Below are positions 34,600 through 46,300 of a DNA stretch of 64,000 nt, in pieces. The DNA is from Muraenolepis orangiensis (Eukaryota; Chordata; Actinopteri; Gadiformes; Muraenolepididae), in the NCBI GenBank assembly GCA_027704905.1, contig CM051020.1:3123599-3187598 (forward strand), in the 5' to 3' direction. The notes under the pieces are model-generated. The model did not search any database, was not told the DNA's origin, and was given only the letters and a program-made list of their open reading frames with translations. Numbering within the stretch: position 1 is the stretch's first letter; every line of letters begins with the position of its first letter. The translations under genes were made by a program, and so were the position numbers.

Positions 34600-35790
34600 T
34601 AAAGTGACTGATGGATGATATGTACATCTTCCTGTCAGGTCAGTATTTATTGGGCAACGATTATGTTCAGTTCATAGATAAGTTAGCTTTATTCAATGTT
34701 TTGGTACGAATTATCCGTTATTGGAATTTAAACCGTTCGAAAACTCATAATAAAATGCATTTTCATAAAATAACTTTAACCTGACCACCAAGTAAAAAAC
34801 GGATCATCTTCCAGTGATTGTAAAGCCTTGAGAGACTCCTTCGTGTCGATCCCTGGCATGTCGATCAGGTGCAAATATGTTGAAGCTCAAATCTGGCCAA
34901 AGAGTCGGTTGTTTTGCCATCCTTTCAATGCGTATGGGTCTGGAAGTGAAGCCGAACCGTTATCATATGTTAGTTTAGAAGAATATCTAGAACTAGCGAC
35001 TTGATCGTTTTTACATATTCAACGACTAGAAAATCCCACCAAACTTTATGGATAAGATAATAACCAGACCTATTGCCAACCGTAAAAAAGAAAATGGAAT
35101 TGTTATTGTGGATCGCTTTAGCACATCCGGGTTCCCTAGACTTAAATTCAAAAACGCAGGTAGGACAAGGAGGAGCAGAGATGTGTGCCCCAGATTAATA
35201 CACATTTAAAACAGTTTAAAGGAAGGTCAACTGTTTAATATTACAAACTAAAATATTAAGCACTCTTGCCAATAAAAAGACACGGGAATCATACCGGTGA
35301 CTTTTTAGCTCACCGCCTCAGAGTGCGAATCTTACAGCAAGGTTTGTTTTAAGAGAACACATTAGAGCAATATATTGAAAGTAAATTAAACTAGGTAATG
35401 AAGGTAGATGAGCGAGTCATATATAGAGTTGTAGAAACTGGTTATTGGTTATAATTATATTCCACGTATTTTCAATTGAAACCATTGTGGAAACACAATC
35501 GGCAATTTTGAAACTGCCAATCTAGTCGGCACGTCAGAGAACGAAGAATGACAGTAAGTCATGTTCAAATGACTTGGAAATTGACACTCAAATGAGTGGC
35601 CAATTTGATAACTGATGGCATGCATACTCAATAATAAACACAGCATTTCAAGTAGTCATTTATTATTTTTCTGTGGACTGATCAGTCAGTTGGTCCCTCC
35701 AGTGTTCAACCTGATGCAAATAAAAATATAGTCAGTTACTGAAACAATTGGTTAGTGACAAATGCAACCCTTGGAGGGTTTTAGGTAGTA
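34600..35790. other. 3' flank of PQ-6, repeated in the array
   Basis: No gene is seen. Parts recur at 42490-43390, 49270-49560 and 50590-51480. It includes the presumed terminal exon of PQ-6 (acceptor side near 35713, AATAAA near 35660) as in PQ-7 and PQ-8. Confidence 0.5.
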
Positions 35791-37195
35791 GTTTACATTA
35801 AGAGAAACACATACCCAATTGAAGCCATCTCAGGTACAACTGTTGTAGGGACACTTGGCCAGGTGGATTCACAAAGACTCTGTGCTTTTGAGGCACAGAG
35901 ACTGGCTGCTGCTGCTTCTTTTGAGGCACAAAGACTGGCGGCTGCGGAGGCAGAAGGATGGGTGAGGGGTAAGGCGGATGTTGGAGGCTAGCTACGTCAC
36001 CCAGCAGCCCCAAAAGCTGAGGTGACTGTAACCCAGGTCATGTAGACTGGTTACTGATGGATAGATGAGGATGTTCTGTCGGGTAATGTCACTGGTGAAA
36101 AGGAGGAGCAAGTCTGCCTAGCTTGACTGCTGCTGACTAGTGGCCAGCCAATGATACAAGATCTGTGAATTCCCCCAATCAGACGGCACCCCTCTATTAC
36201 TTGCCACGCCCCTTCTCTGTCTCTGCCGCTGCTCTGCTGTGAACCCCCACTCACACAGAACCAACCTGCGCTGAAGGAGAGAGACCTAGTCACAGAGCAC
36301 AGGCTAATTAATAAGTTTGAATCTAAAAGTGGATATAGTGGACAGTGCCACGCCTTGCCCATCATCTCGGTGTTGCCAGAGGGCTGAGAGTTGTTTCGAA
36401 CAACATTGGTGAGTTGCTACAAACTTTGTTAGCTACATTAACAGCCAAGCAGCCATGCGGTTAGCAGTGTTAGCAGCCAATAGGCTAAGCTACCATGCGA
36501 AGTCAATACAAATGTTTGGCTAATTGCTAGTATTGTTGTTCCAAGCTAACCTACCAATTTTTACAATGTAGGATATATTTTGCACTTTAAATGGAACAGA
36601 ACTATTTCATGTCACCACTGTAGATGGCAGTGTGTTGCTTCTATTTCATTTTTGTATGTTTTGTCATGTTTTAGCCTTTGATAGAATGGGCTGCTAAGTG
36701 AGCATATTTTCCACACCTTTCATTCCTAGCTGAGTGTGCTGGGTGTGTGCTGCCTCTGTACTGCATCACCAGTCCTGGTGATTAGAGGATAACTTTATTT
36801 GGATGCCATTGGTGAGAAAAGCACTTTATTACAATGCATCTTATTTTATTTTTCATTTTGAGAATGTTGTAGGGGATGCAAGGAACGTAATTCACCAGGC
36901 AAAGGGTGTGTTAGGGGTAATGGGGCACGGTCCCTTTAAGCAGGTGTTTGGGGTTGGGCTTAAAGATGGCAGCCATTTTGGGTGTGTAATTGATTCATGT
37001 TTGGAGTTGTAGCTGAGGAGTGCAGCTCAACATGAGGAGATGAGGGTTAGCAATAGGGTTATGCAATAAATGACACACGGATTTGTGTTGTCAACCAGAG
37101 AAACTGTGTCGTTGTATTCCACGAGTTCCTACATTGGTGACCTGACGTAAGGTGGACGCTTCCGCTACATTTTTTTTTTTTTTTTTGCTGGGAAC

Positions 37196-37810
37196 ATGAC
37201 TACAAACGCAGTTTCGTTGAAACTACCCGAGTTCTGGGAATCATCAGCCTCGGCATGGTTTGCTCAAACAGAGGCGCAGTTCGCGCTGCGGGACATTACC
37301 ACGGATACCACGAAATACTACTATGTGGTGTCAGCCCTGGGAAATTCAACAGCCAGCAGAGTGGTGAGCCTCCTCAAACGCCCTCCGTACCAGGACAAGT
37401 ACGATACGCTCAAGGCTCACCTGCTGAAGACATTTGAACTTTCCGATACCGAGCGGGCCAGCCGGCTGTTCTCTCTACAAGGGCTCGGGGACAGCAAACC
37501 TTCTGAGCTGATGGATAGAATGCTGGATTTATTGGGGGAGCACAAACCCGATTTCCTGTTCGTCCAACTCTTCCTGCGACAGCTACCTGTTACAGTACGT
37601 GCTGCTCTGGCCAACACCACTATAAAAGATGATTGCCGTGCGCTAGCCGAGGTGGCAGATAGAGTTTTTCTGGCCGCTCAGCAGCCCGGTGCTGCAGCGG
37701 TTTTTTCGGCCCAATCCTTTTCGCCACCGCCAGGAGACATGACGGTCGCCGCCGCCGCCACTTCCTGGGACACCGAGTCACCAGGGAGGGAGCGGTCCCC
37801 CTTCCGGTGA
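37196..37810 (+). CDS. Gag-like protein of Gypsy element, truncated
   Basis: A 204-aa frame starts MTTNAVSLKLPEFWESS. It contains the Gag core typical of fish Gypsy elements (W.. A.FAQTEAQFALRDI, QDKYDTLKAHLLKTFELS, LFVQLFLRQLPVTVRAAL). No CCHC zinc knuckle remains. The frame ends at TGA 37808-37810, at the deletion junction with pol. Confidence 0.8.
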   Translation: MTTNAVSLKLPEFWESSASAWFAQTEAQFALRDITTDTTKYYYVVSALGNSTASRVVSLLKRPPYQDKYDTLKAHLLKTFELSDTERASRLFSLQGLGDSKPSELMDRMLDLLGEHKPDFLFVQLFLRQLPVTVRAALANTTIKDDCRALAEVADRVFLAAQQPGAAAVFSAQSFSPPPGDMTVAAAATSWDTESPGRERSPFR

Positions 37811-39996
37811 AGGTGGAAGCAGTGACACATTTTCCACGGCCACCCACGGTTAAGTCCCTGCAGGAGTTCCTCGGCATGGTGAACTTCTATCACCGCTTTA
37901 TCCCTCAGGCGGCTCGGATAATGCGGCCCTTGTATGAGGCACTGAAGGGTAAGACGCCAAAGCAGGCTGTGGACTGGTCGGCGGAGAGAGACCAAGCCTT
38001 TCGGGACGCCAAGAGGGCCCTAGCTAACGCCACCATGCTGGCACACCCGGCTCTCAAAGCCCCGATCGCCATCACCACAGATGCCTCAGACTTTGCCATT
38101 GGCGCAGTGTTTGAGCAGTGGGTAAGCGGGGCATGGCAGCCGCTCGCTTTTTTCAGCCGCCAGTTACGCCCCAGCGAACGGAGGTATAGCACCTTCGACC
38201 GGGAGCTCCTCGGCCTCTACCTTGCCATCCGGCATTTCCGTTTTCTACTGGAGGGCCGCCAGTTCACGGCATTCGTGGATCACAAGCCGCTAACATTCGC
38301 TATGGCCAAGGTGTCTGAGCCGTGGTCCGCCCGTCAACAGCGACAACTCGCATACGTCTCGGAGTTCACCACTGACGTGCAGCATGTGGCAGGTAAAGAC
38401 AACCTCGTCGCCGACTGCCTCTCCCGGGCCATAGCAGGGGCAGTCCACTTGGGACTGGATTACGCCGGGATGGCGGCAGACCAGGCTGCCGACACTGAGG
38501 GGCGAGACGGGAGGCCAGCGACCTCAAGCCTGCAGTTGGAGGACGTGGCTTTCGACGGTGCTGGCGTCACGCTCCTGTGTGATGTCTCTACGGGGCAGCC
38601 ACGCCCCATCGTTCCCACGGGGTGGAGGCGACGGATTTTTGAAGCCGTCCACGGCCTCTCCCACCCAGGTAGGAGACCAACGCAGAGGCTAGTATCTGCC
38701 AAGTTTGTCTGGCCCGGGCTTAATAAAGACGTGAGAGACTGGGCCAACGCCTGTGTGGAGTGCCAGCGCGCTAAAGTGCATCGCCACACCAAGGCCCCCC
38801 TGGAGCAGTTCCTGGTTCCGGAAAGGAGGTTCGATCATGTGAACATAGATATAGTGGGTCCGCTGCCCCCCTCGCAAGGTTTTAGTTATCTCTTGACCAT
38901 GGTAGACAGGACCACCCGTTGGCCGGAGGCCGTTCCACTGTCAGCTACGACAGCCGCCGAGGTGGCCAGGGCCTTCATTGGAACCTGGGTTGCCCGGTTT
39001 GGTACTCCGGCCGATCTATCTTCGGACCGGGGCCCACAGTTCACGTCAGAGCTCTGGAACACGGTCGCCGAGAGCCTGGGCATGAAGCTACACCGGACCA
39101 CGTCATACCATCCACAGGCCAATGGATTATGCGAGCGTTTTCATCGGTCAATGAAAGCGGCGCTGCGGGCCAGCCTTACGGACAGCAACTGGATCGACAG
39201 ACTCCCGTGGGTCATGCTGGGTCTCAGGACGGCCCCCAAGGAAGACCTCCAATCCTCATCTGCTGAGCTGGTTTACGGTCAGCCGCTGCGGGTCCCAGGG
39301 GATTTCATCCCTTCCGTTACAGCCCCCTGGTCGGCCGCCCAGCAACGGACGGCTCTGCTGGATAAGGCTAGGGCCTTTGCACCAGTCCCCACTTCACAGC
39401 ATGGCCTCCCTCGGTCGCACGTCCCTACGAGTCTGCGGTCAGCGGAATACGTGTTCATCCGGCACGACGCCCACCGGGACCCTTTGCGGCCTCCCTACGA
39501 CGGTCCATTCCGGGTCCAGGAGGTGGGAGACAAGTACTTTGTTGTGGACATGGCCGGGAAACTAGAAAATGTTTCTATAGATCGCCTGAAACCAGCTCAC
39601 ATGGACTTGAGCAAGCCGGTGGAGCTAGCCCAGCCCCCACGGCGGGGACGGCCCCCTACCTTGCCCCAGATCCCGGGTAAGGCCCTGGGGACCCCCTCGC
39701 CACCCTTCCAGCACCCACTTGACCGTAGAGCCCCTGAGACGTTCCCTACGGCGGTGCTGCCCGCCACGTTGGTCAGGCAGAGCCGTTATGGCAGAGCACT
39801 CCGCCCTCCGCGTAAATTGACTGTTATTAGGGTGAATTCTGGGGGCAGGCATGTAGGGGATGCAAGGAACGTAATTCACCAGGCAAAGGGTGTGTTAGGG
39901 GTAATGGGGCACGGCCCCTTTAAGCAGGTGTTTGGGGTTGGGCTTAAAGATGGCAGCCATTTTGGGTGTGTAATTGATTCATGTTTGGAGTTGTAG
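37807..39996 (+). pseudogene. Pol remnant: RT C-terminus, RNase H and integrase
   Basis: One open frame without a natural ATG. In order: the end of reverse transcriptase (LQEFLGMVNFYHRFIP), RNase H (ITTDASDFAIGAV, YSTFDRELLGLYLAIRHFRF, FVDHKPL, HVAGKDNLVADCLSR), the integrase zinc-binding region (H..H and CVECQRAK), and the integrase core (HVNIDIVGPLPP, SSDRGPQFTS, YHPQANGLCERFHR), giving the D, D, E triad, then a C-terminal chromodomain-like/SH3-like region. The RT palm (YVDD) and protease are deleted. The frame reads through into the 3' LTR before stopping. It overlaps the gag frame by four bases in a different phase. Confidence 0.88.
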
Positions 39997-41474
39997 CTGA
40001 GGAGTGCAGCTCAACATGGAGATGAGATGCAATAAATGACACACGGATTTGTGTTGTCAACCAGAGAAACTGTGTCGTTGTATTCCACGAGTTCCTACAA
40101 TGTATTTTATTTTAATAGTATAAGTTTGTTGTACTACTAGAAAGAGATTGTCATTTTATTTTAATTATTGAAAGACCCTTATTGTGAAATACTGTTAATT
40201 ATAGTTTTTCATGTGGTCCTGTATGCATGTCATACAGGTCAGGTTTTTTTGGATGAGGCCAGAGTCTGGGTCTACCAGGGATGGCGAGCTGCTGAAGGAG
40301 ATTACATGCGAAGACCATCTTGGGATTTTCCTTGGCGACTCACTCTGCACTGAATCTGTGGTTCTGCCAGTGTGGTGGATGGAACTGATCTTGACAAGGA
40401 ACTTGGAACTCTGCACGGTATCCATCCCATAGTACTGCACTCCAGTGTAGTTGGACTCACTCACATACATCCATCTGTGGTTCATGTTGGGTTTATTGAC
40501 TGGGGATTGATGTGTTATTGTGGATTGACTTGCAGGGTGATTGTGATTTCATGCTATATTGGGATTAATATTCATACTTACCATACAGTTAAAAAATATA
40601 TTTACCAGGGTGCACCCATAGTTTAAAACCCGTAGAAATCAAATCCTAAACTTAAAGGTTGTTTCACCCAAAACATTTAAAGGGTTTAAGAAAAGTGAAA
40701 TTTACAGTGATTACATCACTGATGTCAAGTGGTGACTACAAGTCACATTTCTTATTTACTGAGCTCATTGTATTTTGTCTATGTCTGTTATATGTGTATT
40801 TTGGTACCATTCCCTTTATTTATATTCTTCTAAATACAAGCCGGCGCTTCTTTAATTCCTACATACCTGTCTTGTCTCATCATTGGGTTACTCTTAAATG
40901 CTCCAGTAGCCGAACCTTAACGATTACTAGCCCAGGATTAATACCTTATATGGTAGTGGTCATAAGTCCATTACACATAGGTGATACACGTGTTACATGA
41001 CCGTTGCGGAGGCAGGTACAAAAGTGGCCTCTGCTGCTGCTGCTGAGGCACAAAGACTGGCGGCTGCTCCTCCTGCTGCTGCTTTGAAAGCCTGTTGGCG
41101 GGCGGCTGCTCCTCCTGCTTTTGATGTTGCTGAGGCACAAAGATTTGTGATGGATCTGGCGGGTTCAGCAAGCTTGCTACTTCACCTATCAACTTCAAAA
41201 CCTGCTGCTGAGGCACAAAGACTGGCAGCTGCTCCACCTGCGGCTGCTTTTGAGGCACAAAGACTGGCGGCTGCTCCACCTGCTGCTGCATACATATACA
41301 CACAGTTAAAGTGTTAACACCATTTACTTGGAATACCCCAAGAAGTAGCAATTGCAGCGCCCTAGACAATAAACAGCAGTTTCAAGTCAACCACGATACC
41401 TATTGACGAGCTGAATGGAGTTAATGTTAACGCATAGAAAATTACCTTATTAGAAAACGCACAGCAGCAGCCAT

Positions 41475-42480
41475 GGCTGTGGACAGATACTGCAGTGACT
41501 CTGGAGCAGCAGCTACAGCTCCATTGAAACTAGACTTTCTTAATACAGAACCAAGTCAGCTCAGCTGTTTTCAAAGTACGTCCAATCACATTCTTCTCAC
41601 TGATTGGTTCGTAACAAGGTGCAACTCAATCCTAATCACAGTCCCTAATTAGTGGGGAGAGCTTCTAGACATTCTGTCCACTAGAGGCCAACACACTTCC
41701 GTCTGATTTAGATTGTTTCTCAGAGAATGTTGGATTTGTGGCAACTTCAAAAAATAGCCATGAATAGATGTCCAGACACATGCATCACCCTGTACAAAGT
41801 GAAAGACCTGGGGTCATATTCAAAGCATTGTAACTTACCACTCAGAGGTCTCCCAAACATCCCTAGCTTTGAGTTTCCTCTTGAAACCTATTCACAAAAG
41901 GCAACTACCGGATGGGGAGTAATCTTAAGCTAAGAGACCAGTCAGGGTTTACCTCATTGCTATGGTAGTGTCATGTTTGATAAACAAGCTTATTTCCAAT
42001 GGCCACAGTGATTGGCTGATATAGATCAGCCAATGATATGGTATGTCACTGACTGAGCAAACATGCTGCAAAATTGAAAAAGGATTCTGTTATTGCCCTA
42101 TCCTTAAAAAAATTCAGATTAAATTTCTGGTAATATGGGATATTGTAGTGGAGAAATAAATGCATCAATTGTACTTATTTTACAGTGAATTATGGGCATA
42201 GTTCACTATACAGGGAACCATGTTTTAAATGATACTCCTTTTAATTTATTTTATCGGTCTTATCTTTGTATTTATGTAACAACTCAATGATTTTACTGTA
42301 CTTGTTTTACCCTGTCTGTTAAGCGCCTTGAGTATCCAGAAAAGCGCTATATCATTTGAATGTATTATCTCGGCTGGTCACGCAGTTATTTTTACTCGCT
42401 GTTGTAGAGCTTGCGGGTTAAACTTCTAAATGTAACCGGGCGTGGCAAGGAGTTTTTGAGGTCCGACAACTTCTTTAAAG
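41475..42480 (-). promoter_or_regulatory. PQ-6 upstream flank
   Basis: On the minus strand this shares inverted CCAAT boxes (cactgattggttcg, about 41600) and aacaaggtgcaactcaatcc with all PQ genes. CAGCTG sits at about 41560. The TATA-like TTTTAAAAAG of subfamily 1 is replaced by a less clear CTTTGAAAAC. The rest (41700-42480) is repeated upstream of PQ-7 and PQ-8. No gene is seen. Confidence 0.45.
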
Positions 42481-42489
42481 TAAGGATAT

Positions 42490-43390
42490 ATATTATAAAT
42501 TTATTTTTTGCCATCCTTTCAATGCGTAGGAGTCTGGAAGTGAAGCCGAACCGTTATACGTTAGTTTAGAAGAATATCTAGAACTAGCGACTTGATCGTT
42601 TTTACATATTCAACGACTAGAAAATCCCACCAAACTTTATGGATAAGATAATAACCAGACCTATTGCCAACCGTAAAAAAGAAAATGGAATTGTTATTGT
42701 GGATCGCTTTAGCACATCCGGGTTCCCTAGACTTCAATTCAAAAACACAGGAAGGACAAGGAGGAGCAGAGACGTGTGCCCCAGATTAATACACATTTAA
42801 AACAGTTTAAAGGAAGGTCAACTGTTTAATATTACAAACGAAAATATTAAGCACTCTTGCCAATAAAAAGACACGGGAATCATACCGGTGACTTTTTAGC
42901 TCACCGCCTCAGAGTGCGAATCTTACAGCAAGGTTTGTTTTAAGAGAACACATTAGAGCAATATATTGAAAGTAAATTAAACTAGTAAATTAAACTAGGT
43001 AATGAAGGTAGATTGAGCGAGTCATATATAGAGTTGTAGAAACTGGTATTGGTTATAATTTTATTCCACGTATTTTCAATTGAAACCATTGTGGAAACAC
43101 AATCGGCAATTTTGAAACTGCCAATCTAGTCAGCACGTCAGAGAACGAAGAATGACAGTAAGTCATGTTCAAATGACTTGGAAATTGACACTCAAATGAG
43201 TGGCCAATTTGATAACTGCTGGCATGCGTACTCAATAATAAACACAGCATTTCAAGTAGTCATTTATTATTTTTCTGTGGACTGATGTCAGTTGGTCCCT
43301 CCAGTGTTCGACCTGATGCAAATACAAATAGTCAGTTACTGAAACAATTGGTTAGTGACAAATGCAAACCTTGGAGGGTTTTAGGTAATT
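42490..43390. other. 3' flank of PQ-7 with probable terminal exon
   Basis: On the minus strand a consensus acceptor tttgcatcag ends at 43313, followed by an exon to the AATAAA near 43262-43267. The candidate donor is at 43411-43406 (gtatgt). The rest is non-coding and shared with 34980-35790 and 50640-51480. Confidence 0.5.
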
Positions 43391-43394
43391 TACA

Positions 43395-46300
43395 TTAAGA
43401 GAAACACATACCCAATTGAAGCCATCTCAGGTACAATTGTTTTAGGGACACTTGGCCAGGTGGATTCACAAAGACTGGCTGCTGCTGCTTATTTTGAGGC
43501 ACCAAGTTTGGCGGCGGCTGCTGCTGCTTTTGAGGCACAGAGACTGGCTGCTGCTGCTTCTTTTGAGGCACCAAGACTGGCGGCTGCTGCTTTTGAGGCA
43601 CAGAGACTGGCTGCTGCTGCTTCATTTGAGGCACAGAGACTGGCTGCTGCTGCTTCTTTTGAGGCACAGAGACTGGCTGCTGCTGCTTCTTTTGAGGCAC
43701 CAAGACTGGCGGCTGCTGCTTTTGAGGCACAGAGACTGGCTGCTGCTGCTGCTTTTGAGGCACAGAGACTGGCTGCTGCTGCTTCTTTTGAGGCACAGAG
43801 ACTGGCTGCTGCTGCTTCTTTTGAGGCACAGAGACTGGCTGCTGCTGCTGCTTTTGAGGCACAGAGACTGGCTGCTGCTGCTGCTTTTGAGGCACAGAGA
43901 CTGGCTGCTGCTGCTTCTTTTGAGGCACAAAGACTGGCGGCTGCGGAGGCAGAAGGATGGGTGAGGGGTAAGGCGGATGTTGGAGGCTAGCTACGTCACC
44001 CAGCAGCCCCAAAAGCTGAGGTGACCATTGCGGAGGCAGGTACAAAAGTGGCCGCTTCTGCTGCGGCACAAAGACTGGCAGCTGCTGCTTTTGAGGCACA
44101 AAGACTGGCGTCGGCTGCTCCTCCTGCTGCTGCTTTGAAAGCCTGTTGGCGGGCGGCTGCTCCTCCTGCTGCTTTTGATGTTGCTGAGGCACAAAGATTT
44201 CTGATGGATCTGGCGGGTTCAGCAAGCTTGCTACTTCACCTAGTAACCTCAAAACCTGCTGCTGAGGCACAAAGACTGGCGGCTGCTCCTCTTGCTGCTG
44301 CTTTTGAGGCACAAAGACTGGCGGCTGCTCCTCCTGCTTTTGAGGCACAAAGACTGGTGGCTGCTCCTGTTGCTGCTGCTTTTGAGGCACAAAGACTTGC
44401 GGCTGCTCCACCTGCTGCTGCTGCTTTTGAGGCACAAAGACTGGCAGCTGCTCCTCCTCCTGCTGTGACACAAAGACTGGCGGCTGCTCCTCCTGCTGCT
44501 TTTGAGGCACAAAGACTGGCGGCTGCTCCTCCTGCTGCGGCACAAAGACTGGAGGCTGCTCCTCCTGCTGCTGCTTTTGAGGCACAAAGACTGGCGGCTG
44601 CTCCCCTTGCTGCTGCTTTTGAGGCACAAAGACTTGCGGCTGCTCCACCTGCTGCTGCTTTTGAGGCACAAAGACTGGCGGCTGCTCCTCCTCCTGCTGT
44701 GGCACAAAGACTGGCGGCTGCTCCACCTGCTGCTGCTTTTGAGGCACAAAGACTGGCGGCTGCTCCTCCTGCTGCTGCTTTGAAAGCCTGTTGGCAGGCG
44801 GCTGCTCCTCCTGCTTTTGATGTTGCTGAGGCACAAAGATTTCTGATGGATCTGGCGGGTTCAGCAAGCTTGCTACTTCACCTAGCAACCTCAAAACCTG
44901 CTGCTGAGGCACAAAGACTGGCGGCTGCTCCTCTTGCTGCTGCTTTTGAGGCACAAAGACTGGCGGCTGCTCCTCCTGCTTTTGAGGCACAAAGACTGGC
45001 GGCTGCTCCTGTTGCTGCTTTTGAGGCACAAAGACTGGCGGCTGCTCCTCTTGCTGCTGCTTTTGAGGCACAAAGACTGGCGGCTGCTCCACCTGCTGCT
45101 GCTTTTGAGGCACAAAGACTGGTGGCTGCTCCACCTGCTGCTGCTTTTGAGGCACAAAGACTGGCGGCTGCTCCTCCTGCTGCTGCTTTTGAGGCACAAA
45201 GACTGGCGGCTGCTCCTCCTGCTGCTGCTTTTGAGGCACAAAGACTGGCGGCTGCTCCTCCTGCGGCACAAAGACTGGCGGCTGCTCCTCCTGCTGCTGC
45301 TTTTGAGTCACAAAGACTGGTGTCGGCTGCTCCTCCTGCGGCACAAAGACTGGCGGCTGCTCCTCCTGCTGCTGCTGCTTTTGAGGCACAAAGACTGGCG
45401 GCTGCTCCTCCTGCGGCACAAAGACTGGTGGCTGCTCCTCCTGCTGCTGCTGCTTTTGAGGCACAAAGACTGCTGGCGGCTGCTCCTCCTGCTGCCGCTT
45501 TGGAGGCCCGTCGGCTGGCGGCTGCTCCTCCTGCTTTTGAGGCACAAAGACTGGCTGCTGCTTTTGAGGTTGCTGAGGCACAAAGATCAGTGATGGATCA
45601 GGTGGTTGCAGCAAGCTTGCTACTTCACCTAGCAGCCTCAAAAGCTGAGGTGGCCGTTGCGGAGGCAGGTAAAAAAGTGGCTGCTGCTTTTGAGGTTGCT
45701 TCTGAGGTTCATGAGGCTGCTGAGTCACACAGCCAAGTGACGGCTGCAGCATCTCTGCCAGTTTCTCCAGCAGCTGGGGCCCAAAGCTACGTGGCTGTGG
45801 CACATGGCTAGGAGGCCGTTGCTTTTGTTTAGGCTGCTGCCACTGCTGTTGGGGCATATAGCTACGAGGTTGTTGCCTTTGTTGAAGCTGCTGCTTATAG
45901 CGAGGAGGCTGCCACTTCTGTTGAAGCTGCTGGGGCCTGTAGAGAGGCTGCTGCTGCCGCCTCAAAGGCCGCCGTTGTGTTTGCGTCTGCCGAGGAATGT
46001 TGTTGCGTTGCAGGGTGGGTATCCATTGCCTCTTCTGTGGAATGGCGCTAGCTTTCTGGGGCCCAAGGCTTGGCTGTTGGGGAGCGGATCCGGGCTGCTC
46101 CGGAACAGCATAGGACTGGTATATAGGGGTTTGGACTAAACCTTGTTGAGAGCCAAGCTTCTCAGCCAACCCAGTCCTGTAAGCTGTTCAACACATGGTT
46201 TAATGCATTTTCAGGTCATTAGTTACACATAAAGACATCTATCTATATACACACACACACACACAAGGGTTTCCGCTAGGATTTTTCTTGCCGGTCAAGT

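Larger units (their letters stand above)
36868..40099 (+). mobile_element. Ty3/Gypsy LTR retrotransposon, internally deleted
   Basis: The 5' LTR is 36868-37133 (266 bp) and the 3' LTR 39852-40099 (248 bp). Both start TGTAGGGG and end CCTACA, and differ mainly by an 18-bp indel. Target duplication ATGT at 36864-36867 and 40100-40103. ttggtgacctgacgtaag after the 5' LTR is the likely primer-binding region. A G-rich tract (tctgggggcaggca) precedes the 3' LTR. Coding remnants are gag-like and pol-like frames. Protease and the catalytic part of reverse transcriptase are missing, so it is non-autonomous. Confidence 0.92.
36027..40997. mobile_element. Insertion with TGTAAC...GTTACA ends, probable solo LTR, hosting a Gypsy element
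   Basis: Starts TGTAACCC at 36027 and ends GTGTTACA at 40997. It is flanked by 4-bp duplications TGAC (36023-36026 and 40998-41001). Without the inner element it is about 1.7 kb. The TG..CA ends with an inverted TGTAAC suggest a solo LTR. No protein-coding content of its own is recognised (36032-36860 and 40104-40990 show nothing else). Confidence 0.6.
35798..41474 (-). pseudogene. PQ-6: Gln/Pro-rich gene split by a nested insertion
   Basis: The exon 1 (41446-41474) and exon 2 (41321-41361) leader is MAAAVRFLIR + ALQLLLLGVFQVN. The repeat exon is interrupted: its N-terminal part lies at 41002 to about 41296 and its C-terminal part at 35798-36026. Removing 36027-41001 (insert plus one TGAC duplication) rejoins the same reading frame and matches PQ-7 across the junction (LLYLPPQ to LLGDVASLQHPP). 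The protein would be short, with PPVFVPQKQ repeats, one LIGEVASLLNPPDPS module and a C-terminal LQQLYLRWLQLGMCFS. Intron 2 and the AYRTG start of exon 3 are deleted so that exon 2 reads straight on. As it stands the gene is disrupted. Confidence 0.7.

Noticed and set aside
44021..45811. Long plus-strand Ala-rich ORF (596 codons)
   Set aside because: It is the antisense of the PQ-7 repeat exon. There is no leader or splice support, and it is open only because the repeat lacks stops.
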